Positions 15,774 through 23,591 of a stretch of DNA of 29,716 nt are shown here, piece after piece. The number at the start of each line of letters is the position of its first letter. The first letter of the stretch is position 1. Both the position numbers and the translations under genes were made by a program. Under the pieces are notes generated by a model. That model was not told the DNA's origin. It did not search any database and saw only the letters and a list, made by a program, of their open reading frames with translations. The stretch comes from Kiritimatiellia bacterium. GTDB lineage: Bacteria > Verrucomicrobiota > Kiritimatiellia > RFP12 > UBA1067. Location: NCBI GenBank assembly GCA_016302985.1, contig JAEDMN010000007.1, positions 1-29,716 of the forward strand, in the 5' to 3' direction.

Positions 15774-16802
15774 ATGAAGAAGATGATGATGGTGCTGCCG
15801 CTCGCCGCGGCGGCGATGGCGATGACGGTCCAGGGCGCGCCCTGCTGCGAGAAGGCGTGCTGCAAGGCGAAGGCGGCGGAGTTCACCGCGCGTCAGGACA
15901 TCGATCCCGTGATCGGAAACTGGAGCGCGAAGCTGCCGTACGCGGACATGAACGCGGCGAGCCTGATCTTCTCGCGCGACGAGAACGGCGTGGCGAAGGC
16001 GTTCGTGCTGCTGCGCTGGGCGTCGCCTGTGTGGTGCGTCGACGTGAAGGTCGAGAAGGACTCCTTCTCCCTGCGCCATGCGCAGCACAAGGCGCTCATC
16101 CGCGGCAAGGTCAGCGGGGACAAGCTCCTGGCCGAAATCGCGAACTGCGACAAGGACGGCAATCAGAAGGGCGACTGGCAGAAGTTCGAGGGCTACCGCA
16201 ACAAGCCGAGCTGTCCGTTCGTGAAGACGTCCGACGCGAAGTTCGGCGAGCCGATCGACCTGCTGAAGGACGGCCTCGACGGCTGGGCGACGATGAACCC
16301 GAAGGCGAAGTTCGGCTGGTCCTTCAAGGACGGCGTCCTCTCCAACAAGCTCGGCCTGAAGCCGGACGGCACCTGGGCGGGCGGCGGCGCGAACCTGACG
16401 ACGAAGCGGGCGGACTTCAAGGACTTCAATCTCGAGTACGACGTGCGCGTGCCGAAGAAGTCCAATTCCGGCGTCTACCTGCGCGGCCGCTTCGAATGCC
16501 AGGTCGTCGACAGCTTCCAGGAGCCCGTCAACTGCCACAACATGGCCGCCTACTACGGCCGCGTGACGCCGGTCTGCGCCGCCGAGAAGGCGCCGGGCGA
16601 GTGGCAGCACGTCTCCGTGACGCTCTACAAGCGCCACATGACCGTGGTGCTGAACGGCACGACGATCATCGAGAACGCCGAGATCACGGGCGTGACGGGC
16701 GGCGCGATCGACGCGGACATCGACGCGGCGGGTCCGATCTACCTGCAGGGCGACCACTCCGACGCGGACTTCCGGAACATGATCCTGCGTCCCGCGCTCT
16801 AA
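15774..16802 (+). CDS. Secreted DUF1080 (3-keto-disaccharide hydrolase-like) protein
   Basis: The product is 342 residues with a Sec signal peptide (MKKMMMVLPLAAAAMAMTVQGA) followed at once by a cysteine cluster, CCEKACC. Residues ~30-150 form an N-terminal module (VIGNWSAKLPYADMNAASLIF...) that I do not recognise. The C-terminal half is DUF1080: DLLKDGLDGWATMNP, a GGGANLTTKRADFKDFNLEYDVRVPKKSNSG stretch, GVYLRGRFECQVVDSF and GPIYLQGDHSDADFRNMILRP. The fold is concanavalin-like. Some members act on 3-keto sugars, but most are uncharacterised, so the activity is a guess. It is monocistronic: its own promoter lies upstream and a terminator hairpin directly follows. The paired cysteines could bind a metal or form disulfides. 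Confidence 0.85.
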   Translation: MKKMMMVLPLAAAAMAMTVQGAPCCEKACCKAKAAEFTARQDIDPVIGNWSAKLPYADMNAASLIFSRDENGVAKAFVLLRWASPVWCVDVKVEKDSFSLRHAQHKALIRGKVSGDKLLAEIANCDKDGNQKGDWQKFEGYRNKPSCPFVKTSDAKFGEPIDLLKDGLDGWATMNPKAKFGWSFKDGVLSNKLGLKPDGTWAGGGANLTTKRADFKDFNLEYDVRVPKKSNSGVYLRGRFECQVVDSFQEPVNCHNMAAYYGRVTPVCAAEKAPGEWQHVSVTLYKRHMTVVLNGTTIIENAEITGVTGGAIDADIDAAGPIYLQGDHSDADFRNMILRPAL

Positions 16803-16824
16803 GCGGACAGAAGTCCCGGATCAG

Positions 16825-16850
16825 GGCGCGCCGGTTCCCGCCGGCGCGCC
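16825..16850 (+). terminator. Terminator-like hairpin after the DUF1080 gene
   Basis: GGCGCGCCGG (16825-16834) and CCGGCGCGCC (16841-16850) form a 10-bp GC-only stem with a 6-nt loop. It is followed by TTCCATATT, without a strong T-tract. Confidence 0.6.
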
Positions 16851-16857
16851 TTCCATA

Positions 16858-16893
16858 TTGCGGCCCGCTTCCGAATCCGATATAATGACACAT
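16858..16893 (+). promoter_or_regulatory. Sigma-70-type promoter of the DUF1549/DUF1501 unit
   Basis: TTGCGG (16858-16863), a 17-bp spacer and TATAAT (16881-16886) form a standard housekeeping promoter. The predicted start near 16893 leaves a 34-nt leader that includes AAAGGAACGAAAAA ending at the ATG at 16927, the same 14-mer seen before the first sHsp. Confidence 0.75.
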
Positions 16894-16926
16894 GTTGGAT
16901 TCGCTCTCAGCTAAAAGGAACGAAAA

Positions 16927-18255
16927 ATGCAGATTTCCAGAAGGACATTCATCGGCGGCGCGACGGCGCTGGCGCTGATGCGTCAGAGCCTGGCCGCCCC
17001 TAGCGCGGCGGCGAACGCGAAGATCTTCGCGCCCACGGGCGGGCAGGCCGCGGACTTCCTCCAGTGCCGTCGCCTCTACCTCGACATCTGCGGCCGCATC
17101 CCCACGCCCGACGAGGTCACGTCCTACGTCTCGGCGCGCGACGTCCATAAGCGGGAGAAGCTGATCGACCAGCTGCTGGAGAGCGACGACTACGCGGACT
17201 ACTGGAGCATGCGCTACTGCGACATCCTCCGCGTCAAGTCCGAGTTCCCGATCAACCTCTGGCCGAACGCGGTGTACGTCTACCACCGCCGCATCCGCGA
17301 CCACATCCTCAAGGACGAGCCGTGGAACGACTTCGCCCGCGCGCTCCTCTTTTCGCGCGGCAGCAACTTCCGCGTTCCCGAGGTCAACTTCCTGCGCGCG
17401 ACCGCCGAGAAGACGCCCGAGGGCATTTCCCGCGCCGCGAGCACGACGTTCCTGCTGGAGCCGACGGACAAGTACGCGCACTTCTTCTCCCGCGTCGGCT
17501 TCAAGAAGACGCGCGAGTGGAAGGAGGACATCGTCTTCCTGAAGCCGGGTTCCGCGGACGACACGCCGGAGGCCTTCATGGCGGAGCTCGAGGGCCCGCT
17601 CGCGAAGAAGTTCTTCGAGACGCCGGTCCAGCGCGTCCACTACTGGATCTACGGCACGCTGGCGAGGGGCGGCGAGCTCGACCGCTGGGTCGCCGCGTTC
17701 AAGAGCGGCGGCTGGCGCCTGAAGCCGCTGCTGCGCCACGTCTTCAACCACTCCGACTACCGCCGCGGTCCGGGCAAGGGCGGCTTCCCGTCCCGCCGCC
17801 TGGACGCCGAGGTGCTCGACGACGCGATCTGCTCGCTGACCGGCGGCGTGCGCGACTTCAACTCGATCGCCCCGGAACCCTACTCGTTCCTGCCGCCGGC
17901 GCGCAAGTCCATCCTCGTCGAGGACGGGTCGATCTCCAGCTCCTTCCTGCTGCTCTTCGGCCGCCCGGCGCGCGACTCGGGCCTGCTCGAGGAGCGCAAC
18001 AACAAGATCACCGCGAAGCAGCGCCTCTACCTGTACAACTCCAGCAAGCTCTGGCGCGACCTCGGCCGCATGGTCGAGGAGAAGTCCTTCGCGGCGCTCT
18101 CGCACGCGGAGCAGATCAAGGACCTCTATCTGCGCTTCCTCTCGCGTCCGCCGGTGAAGGACGAACTGTTCTACTTCGACCAGAAGAACAACATCAAGGC
18201 CCGCGATGTGGCGTGGCACCTCCTCAACTCCCGCGAATTCCTCTACCGCATATGA
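16927..18255 (+). CDS. DUF1549/DUF1553-like protein with a Tat signal and no heme motif
   Basis: The 442-residue product opens with a twin-arginine signal (ISRRTFIGGATALALM...LAA), so it should be exported folded. FLQCRRLYLDICGRIPTPDEVTSYV starts the DUF1549 (PSCyt2) region. The C-terminal half, with RVHYWIYGTLARGG, FPSRRLDAEVLDDAICSLTGG and FLLLFGRPARDSGLLEERNN, is a shortened DUF1553 (PSD1). Typical planctomycetal homologues run to 700-1000 residues and start with a CxxCH cytochrome domain; both the length and the heme motif are missing here. Biochemical function is unknown for the family. Its stop overlaps the DUF1501 start (ATGA), so the two are translationally coupled and probably form a complex. 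Confidence 0.8.
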   Translation: MQISRRTFIGGATALALMRQSLAAPSAAANAKIFAPTGGQAADFLQCRRLYLDICGRIPTPDEVTSYVSARDVHKREKLIDQLLESDDYADYWSMRYCDILRVKSEFPINLWPNAVYVYHRRIRDHILKDEPWNDFARALLFSRGSNFRVPEVNFLRATAEKTPEGISRAASTTFLLEPTDKYAHFFSRVGFKKTREWKEDIVFLKPGSADDTPEAFMAELEGPLAKKFFETPVQRVHYWIYGTLARGGELDRWVAAFKSGGWRLKPLLRHVFNHSDYRRGPGKGGFPSRRLDAEVLDDAICSLTGGVRDFNSIAPEPYSFLPPARKSILVEDGSISSSFLLLFGRPARDSGLLEERNNKITAKQRLYLYNSSKLWRDLGRMVEEKSFAALSHAEQIKDLYLRFLSRPPVKDELFYFDQKNNIKARDVAWHLLNSREFLYRI

Positions 18256-19532
18256 GCACCGACAAGAACACGCCCAAGACGGCCAACCGGCCCCGTTTCG
18301 CGAAGAGCGTCATCGAAATCTGGCTGTGGGGCGGTCCGAGCCAGCTGGAGACGTTCGACCCCAAGCCGGACGCCCCGAAGGACTACAACGACGGCATGAA
18401 GACCGTCAAGACCAAGAGCGGCTTCGAGCTCCACGAATGGATGGTCGAGCTCGCGAAGTGCTCGGACCTCTATTCGATCATCCGCTCGATGACGCATCCG
18501 TACTTCGGGCACGAGACGGCGACCTACCTCATGCAGACGGGACGCAACCCGGGCGGCGGCGTGACGTTCCCCGCGCTGGGCGCGCTCATCTCCTCCTCCC
18601 GCGTGAAGGGGCCCGGCCTCAAGAAGAACTCGGTGCAGTCCGGCATGCTCTACGAGGGCGAGCTGCCGCCGTTCGTCATCATGACGAGCGCGAAGGGCCG
18701 CTTCTCGGAAGTCGGGTTCCTCGGCGAGGCGTACGCGCCGCTGGTGACGGGCGGACGCGCGAGCGCGAAGCAGTTCGACGTGGACGGCATCGTCGCGCCG
18801 GGCGGCCTGACGAAGAAGCAGATCCTGGAACGGTTCGAACGCTGCGCCCGCATCGACCGCCTGCCGCCCGACGACGAGTTCGAGGCGGCCGGCGCGGCCG
18901 CGCGCAACATCATCCTCGGCAAGGCCGCGGAGACGTTCGACCTGTCGCGCGAAAAGGAGGCGCTGCGCAAGCGCTACGGCGTCACGGCCGGTGGCGGCTA
19001 CACCGAGATCGGCCAGCAGCTGCTCGCGGCCCGCCGCCTCGTCGAGTACGGCGTGCCCTACATCTCCATCAACTACGGCGGCTGGGATTCGCACAAGCAG
19101 CACTTCACGACGATGAAGCGCCCCTCCGCCGAAATGGACCAGGCGGTCGCGGCCCTGCTGCAGGACCTCAAGGAGCACGACCTGCTCGACTCCACGATCG
19201 TGTGGGTCAGCGGCGAGTTCGGCCGCGTGCCGAAGATCGACCGCCAGCCGCCGTGGAACAACGGCCGCAACCACTTCCCGCGCTGCTTCTCCGCGCTCGT
19301 CGCGGGCGGCGGCTTCAAGGGTGGCTGCGTGGTCGGCGCAAGCGACGAGACGACGGACCACGTGAAGGAGCGCCCCGTCACGCCGCAGGACTTCCTCGGC
19401 TCCATCATGGAGCTCTCCGGCGTCGATCCCGACGACGTGCTGCCCAATCCCAAGTGGCTGAAGGAGTACGGCCCCGTCATGAATCCGCAGACCAAGTCGC
19501 CCTGCGGGCGTCTGAAGGAGATCTATGTCTAA
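18252..19532 (+). CDS. DUF1501 protein (alkaline-phosphatase/sulfatase-like fold), lacking its own signal peptide
   Basis: The product is 426 residues. The family signature WGGPSQLETFDPK sits at 26-38, with the expected phosphatase-like blocks later: SMTHPYFGHETATYLMQTGR, YISINYGGWDSH, TIVWVSGEFGRVPKID and GRNHFPRCFSALVAGGG. DUF1501 proteins usually start with a Tat signal (SRRxFL), but this one begins MSTDKNTPKTANRPRFAKS with no hydrophobic segment. The start is the ATG overlapping the preceding stop; no ribosome-binding site is needed if reinitiation occurs. Export could occur by riding with the Tat-signal partner. The enzymatic activity is unknown. It overlaps the next gene by 8 bp. Confidence 0.88.
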   Translation: MSTDKNTPKTANRPRFAKSVIEIWLWGGPSQLETFDPKPDAPKDYNDGMKTVKTKSGFELHEWMVELAKCSDLYSIIRSMTHPYFGHETATYLMQTGRNPGGGVTFPALGALISSSRVKGPGLKKNSVQSGMLYEGELPPFVIMTSAKGRFSEVGFLGEAYAPLVTGGRASAKQFDVDGIVAPGGLTKKQILERFERCARIDRLPPDDEFEAAGAAARNIILGKAAETFDLSREKEALRKRYGVTAGGGYTEIGQQLLAARRLVEYGVPYISINYGGWDSHKQHFTTMKRPSAEMDQAVAALLQDLKEHDLLDSTIVWVSGEFGRVPKIDRQPPWNNGRNHFPRCFSALVAGGGFKGGCVVGASDETTDHVKERPVTPQDFLGSIMELSGVDPDDVLPNPKWLKEYGPVMNPQTKSPCGRLKEIYV

Positions 19533-21576
19533 TATCCGCCGTGCGTGCCTCGTGGCGCTCGGATTCTGCGCCGCGGCCGCCCTGGCCGTGCCGAAGCCGG
19601 GCTACTACCATCCCTCCAGCGTCCAGGTCGGCACGACGACGCGCGTCGTCATGGGCGGCGACGTCGTGGGCGGCGTCCAGGGCGCCTGGGTCACGGGCGA
19701 GGGCGTGAAGGTCAAGCGCATCGTGCCGGTGCCGGGCTTCCCGCGCGCCGCGGGCAGGTCCGAGCGTCCGTTCGTGCGCGACTGGCTGTACGACCTGCTC
19801 GAGAAGAAGCTGCCGCCGGACAAGCGCCACCGCGAGTTGCCGGAGGACGCCCTCGCCGATGAGACGGACTGGCAGGAGTGCGACTGGTGGTTCTACCTCG
19901 ACGCCCTCGACGACCTCGAGCTGCAGATGGTCGCGCGCGACCTCTATACGCCCGAGCGCTATCCGCAGGACACGCCCGCGCTGAACCACCTGCTCATTCT
20001 GGACGTGGAGGTCGCCCCCGACGCGAAGCCGGGCCGCCGCGACATCTTCCTCTGGGACAACGGCAGCCTGAGCGCGCCCCATCCGTTCTTCGTGACGAAG
20101 GAGCCGCACCTCGTCGAGCCGTTCTTCGTCTTCCCGAAGCGCGACAACAAGATCCGCCTGCCGCACGTGCTGCACATCGACCCGAACTTCAAGCCGGTGC
20201 CGCTGCCGGTCCATCTGGACGGCCAGATCTGGCCGGGCGAGGTGGACAAGTACATGCTGCGTCTCGAGGAGGGCCAGCAGCTGGTCTGCTCCGCAATCGC
20301 GCGCGAGCTCTTCCCGTACCTCGGCGACGCCGTGCCGGGATTCTTCAACCCCGTGCTGCGCCTGTACGATTCGCGCGGGAAGGAGGTCGCCTTCGCGGAC
20401 GACTTCTACTTCCTGCCCGACCCCGTGCTGATGTACAAGGTGCCCGAGGACGGCTTCTACCAGCTGCAGATCCACGACAACCTCTACCGCGGCGGTCCGA
20501 ACTTCACGTACACGGTCTTCTGCCGCGACGTGAAGACGGACCGGCCGGTCTACTCGCCGAAGGAGCGCGCGTTCGCCTGCTATCCGCAGCCCGCGGCCTT
20601 CATCCCGCCGAAGGCGAGCTCGAACCTGATCGTCCAGACCGGCACGATCGACATGCCCGGCCGCGTGAACCGCCACTTCTTCGAGATCAAGCAGCCCGGT
20701 TCCTGGCACTTCGAGCTCTACGCCCGCCGCGACGGTTCGCCGCTGGACGGCCTGATCAGCCTCTATGGACCGATGGGCGACCTGCCGCTTTCGGTGGCCC
20801 CGCTGCTGGAGACCTGGGACGACAATCCCGGCCGTCTCTACGTCGAGAAGAACGTCGGCGACGACGAGCATCCGATCATCAAGAAGCAGATGCTCTACGA
20901 GGGCTGCATCCCGCAGGCGGAATGCGATCCGTCCGGCGTCTACACGATCCGCGAACCCGGCCGCTACTGCGTGACGGTCACGGACCAGCCGGGCCTGGGC
21001 GGCGAGCACTACGACTACACGCTCTGCATCTCGCCCGCCGAACCCTCGTTCGAGGTGTTCGCCCTCGAGTCGGCCTGCATGGTGCGCGGCAACAGCGCGT
21101 CGTTCTCGGCCTGCGTCCTCCGCAAGGACGGCTTCGAGGGCGACATCGCCTTCGACAGCACGGACGACTTCGAGGTCAACGGCGGCTTCAGCGGCGACGA
21201 GCTGGAGACGCGGGTGCACATCACCTTCAAGAAGGGCTGGGAGGGCGTCACGAACTTCGTCCTCACCGCTTCCGGCGACCTGCCGAACGGAAAGACGCTC
21301 CAGGTGCGCGTGACGCCGACGGATCCCGGCGAGCAGGCGTTCGCCTATTCGCACCTCCTGCCTGCGCAGGCGTTCTACTTCGGCCGTCCGGGCGAGGTCC
21401 TGCGCGAGAAGTTCAAGCACCCGGGGCCGCACCTGCCGTCCTCGAAGAAGGGGCCGGACGCCAAGGGCGCGAAGCACAGCGGTGGCAAGAGCTGCGTGTC
21501 CTGCCACGACAAGCAGGGCAAGAAGCAGCATAACAAGGGCAAGTCCTGCAATGAGTGCCATAAGGGTAAGGAGTAG
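19525..21576 (+). CDS. Exported PPC-like protein with a C-terminal diheme c-type tail
   Basis: The product is 683 residues with a Sec signal (ACLVALGFCAAAALA). A beta-sandwich follows (GTTTRVVMGGDVVGGVQGAWVTGEGV), like the opening of planctomycetal proteins with pre-peptidase C-terminal (PPC) domains. PPC-like segments occur around residues 220-330 (VDKYMLRLEEGQQLVCSA, DGFYQLQIHDN) and 370-500. After ~residue 630 the chain becomes a Lys/Gly/His-rich tail with two heme c attachment motifs, CVSCH (657-661) and CNECH (675-679). It is therefore predicted to be a periplasmic diheme electron carrier fused to a binding scaffold. It overlaps DUF1501 by 8 bp. The heme motifs absent from the DUF1549 partner appear to have moved here. 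The axial ligands beyond the CxxCH histidines are uncertain. Confidence 0.75.
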   Translation: MSNIRRACLVALGFCAAAALAVPKPGYYHPSSVQVGTTTRVVMGGDVVGGVQGAWVTGEGVKVKRIVPVPGFPRAAGRSERPFVRDWLYDLLEKKLPPDKRHRELPEDALADETDWQECDWWFYLDALDDLELQMVARDLYTPERYPQDTPALNHLLILDVEVAPDAKPGRRDIFLWDNGSLSAPHPFFVTKEPHLVEPFFVFPKRDNKIRLPHVLHIDPNFKPVPLPVHLDGQIWPGEVDKYMLRLEEGQQLVCSAIARELFPYLGDAVPGFFNPVLRLYDSRGKEVAFADDFYFLPDPVLMYKVPEDGFYQLQIHDNLYRGGPNFTYTVFCRDVKTDRPVYSPKERAFACYPQPAAFIPPKASSNLIVQTGTIDMPGRVNRHFFEIKQPGSWHFELYARRDGSPLDGLISLYGPMGDLPLSVAPLLETWDDNPGRLYVEKNVGDDEHPIIKKQMLYEGCIPQAECDPSGVYTIREPGRYCVTVTDQPGLGGEHYDYTLCISPAEPSFEVFALESACMVRGNSASFSACVLRKDGFEGDIAFDSTDDFEVNGGFSGDELETRVHITFKKGWEGVTNFVLTASGDLPNGKTLQVRVTPTDPGEQAFAYSHLLPAQAFYFGRPGEVLREKFKHPGPHLPSSKKGPDAKGAKHSGGKSCVSCHDKQGKKQHNKGKSCNECHKGKE

Positions 21577-23062
21577 CGCGGCGGCCGGGATCCGCCCGAC
21601 CCGGCCGGATCCGGCGCTGTCCAACGAGCTTCCGCGGAAAAGCAGGGGCTCGCCCGTGCCGCTTCTCCTGGCGCTGGTGTTCCTGGCCGCAGGCGGCTAT
21701 TTCGGGTGGAAGGAGTTCGACCGCCGCCGCAGGATCCGCCTCGAGCGGGAGGCGGCCTACGAGCGCCAGATGGAGGAGATGCGCAAGCGCGAGGCCGCGG
21801 AGGCCGCCCGCCTCCGCGAGGAGGAGGCGGCGCGCAAGCGGGCCGCGGCGGAGGAGGAGGAGCGACGGAGGAAGGCCGCCGAGGCGAAGACCGTCGTGCG
21901 CAAGCGGGTCCAGGAGAAGTCCGAGACCGAGATCCTCCTCGAGGAGGCCGCGGCGCGCAAACAGCTGCTCGTGCAGGTGGAGGAGGCCCGCAAGGCCCCC
22001 GACGCGAAGCCGATCAACGGTTTCGCCGGCGTTCGTTTCGGCGAACCGCTCGCCAAGGTCGGGAAGCCCGTCAAGTGGGGCACCGTGCTGGATGCGGGAG
22101 AGTCCGTCGAGAAGCGCGGCGCCGCGTTCGCGGTCTGGGGCGAGCCGCTCAAGAAGCCGTTCCTGACGCTGGGCAGCCGGCCGCTCGTCTGGGTGACGCC
22201 GAAGACGCTGCGTCCGTTCCGCGTCGAGTTCAGCCGGCCGCTGGCCCTCAAGCCGGGCGAGAAGCACGATCCCGAGTCCACGAACGTGGTCGCGTTCATC
22301 GCCGACCGCTTCAAGAGCAAGCCGTTCGAGCTGGTGCCGCGCAAACCTGAACGCAAGGGCTGCGAGTTCGTCCTCCCGGTCGGGCATGCGACCGTCTCCG
22401 TCGTGGAGAGCGGAAACGACCTCACGTTCTCCGTGTCGCGCGAGGACATCCGGCAGGAGGCCCTCGCCGAGGCGGAGACGCTTCGCCAGGAGGAGAAGCA
22501 GGTCGCGGAGGCGGACGGCAAGGCGCTCGACTCCCAGCGCATCACGGGGGTGAAGGCGGTTCCAGACCGGAAGATGTACGCGGGCGTCAAGTTCAAGGAC
22601 GAGACGCCGCGCACGTTCTGCGGCGTCTTCTTCGCCTGCCCGCCGCCGGAGAGCGCGACCATCGTCGTCCCGCAGGACGGCGCGAAGGGCTTCTTCCTGG
22701 ACTACGTTCGGGCGAAGTGCCCCCCGTTCCGCGGCTTCACCCGCGGACGCGCCGACATCGATTCGGCCCGGGGCGGCATCTACGCCGTGCATCTGTTCAG
22801 CGTGGGCGGCGAAGGCGGCCTGGACGACAGGGAGTACTTCGAGAGCGTCAAGGCGGCGCTGGAGGCCCACTACAAGGTGAAGCCGACGGAGAAGAAGGGC
22901 GATCTGGACCTGCCGGAACTGACGTTTACGGTTGGCGACCTCGACATCGTCTTCGGACCCGATCCGCGCGGCGGCTTCCACCTGGACGCGGTGAACCAGG
23001 TGCTGGCGAAGCTGGCCGATCAGGCACCCGCGGCGCCCCGGACCGTGCGCAAGCGGAAATAG
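21551..23062 (+). CDS. Coiled-coil single-pass membrane protein of unknown function
   Basis: I do not recognise this 503-residue protein. A short basic N-terminus leads into one transmembrane helix (VPLLLALVFLAAGGYFGW). A long, highly charged Glu/Arg/Ala coiled coil follows (about residues 60-150), then globular regions that both open in a similar way: GFAGVRFGEPLAKVGKP and MYAGVKFKDETPRTFCGV. The topology resembles TolA-like or sensor-type tethers. The ATG at 21551 lies inside the codons of the upstream CNECH motif and overlaps that gene by 26 bp. Its ribosome-binding site is weak, so a later GTG near 21656 is possible. The overlap suggests it belongs to the DUF1549/DUF1501/heme unit, perhaps as a membrane tether. 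That is inference. Confidence 0.7.
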   Translation: MSAIRVRSSAAAGIRPTRPDPALSNELPRKSRGSPVPLLLALVFLAAGGYFGWKEFDRRRRIRLEREAAYERQMEEMRKREAAEAARLREEEAARKRAAAEEEERRRKAAEAKTVVRKRVQEKSETEILLEEAAARKQLLVQVEEARKAPDAKPINGFAGVRFGEPLAKVGKPVKWGTVLDAGESVEKRGAAFAVWGEPLKKPFLTLGSRPLVWVTPKTLRPFRVEFSRPLALKPGEKHDPESTNVVAFIADRFKSKPFELVPRKPERKGCEFVLPVGHATVSVVESGNDLTFSVSREDIRQEALAEAETLRQEEKQVAEADGKALDSQRITGVKAVPDRKMYAGVKFKDETPRTFCGVFFACPPPESATIVVPQDGAKGFFLDYVRAKCPPFRGFTRGRADIDSARGGIYAVHLFSVGGEGGLDDREYFESVKAALEAHYKVKPTEKKGDLDLPELTFTVGDLDIVFGPDPRGGFHLDAVNQVLAKLADQAPAAPRTVRKRK

Positions 23063-23063
23063 A

Positions 23064-23082
23064 CGGCCGCGCTCAGCGGCCG
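23064..23082. terminator. Shared hairpin between convergent genes
   Basis: CGGCCGC (23064-23070) and GCGGCCG (23076-23082) form a 7-bp stem with a 5-nt loop. The loop contains the stop codon of the minus-strand gene, and the stem starts 1 bp after the plus-strand stop. It probably acts in both directions, although no T-run is present. Confidence 0.5.
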
Positions 23083-23576
23083 GCCTTCGCCGCGGGATGG
23101 GAATCCTTCCACTCGCGGTGCTTGCGGTTGAAATACTCCACGCGCTGGTTCTGCGCGTGGAGTTTCTTCATTGCCGCGCGCTGTTCGGCCATGTCCATGT
23201 TCTTCTTGCGCTTCTCGAAGTCGGCGGACAGCTTGCGGTATTCGCGCAGCGCCTGGGCGGCCGGTTCGAGATAGGGGCTGCCCGTGGGGGTCTGCGCGGT
23301 CTTCGGAACCGGGGCGGGTTCCCTTGTCGCACGGACTGCGTTCGCGGCGGGCGCCTTCTCCCCCACGGTACTTCCCACGGCGGCCGTGGACGCGTCGGCG
23401 GCGGACCTGCCGTCGCCGACGGGTGCGGGCACTTGTGCGCGCCCGCAGACGACGTCGTGGAGAAAGTCGCGGAAGGGATAGGGAAGCTTCTGGCCGATGT
23501 CCGGGGCGAATTTCCAGACGGCGGCCGCCGAGATTGTCGAGACCGTCACGAAGACCGGCCAGAAGTTCCCGCTCAT
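23073..23576 (-). CDS. Small membrane-anchored hypothetical protein
   Basis: The 167-residue product is not recognised. Residues ~5-25 (FWPVFVTVSTISAAAVWKFAP) form a single membrane segment or uncleaved signal. PDIGQKLPYPFRDFLHDVVCG follows, then a low-complexity Ala/Pro/Thr linker. A C-terminal Lys/Arg/Glu-rich helix (ALREYRKLSADFEKRKKNMD...) is likely coiled coil. It lies 15 bp downstream of serS on the same strand and is probably co-transcribed with it. It converges on the coiled-coil membrane gene with only 10 bp between them. Confidence 0.65.
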   Translation of the reverse strand: MSGNFWPVFVTVSTISAAAVWKFAPDIGQKLPYPFRDFLHDVVCGRAQVPAPVGDGRSAADASTAAVGSTVGEKAPAANAVRATREPAPVPKTAQTPTGSPYLEPAAQALREYRKLSADFEKRKKNMDMAEQRAAMKKLHAQNQRVEYFNRKHREWKDSHPAAKAGR

Positions 23577-23591
23577 ACGCGTACCCGTTCC

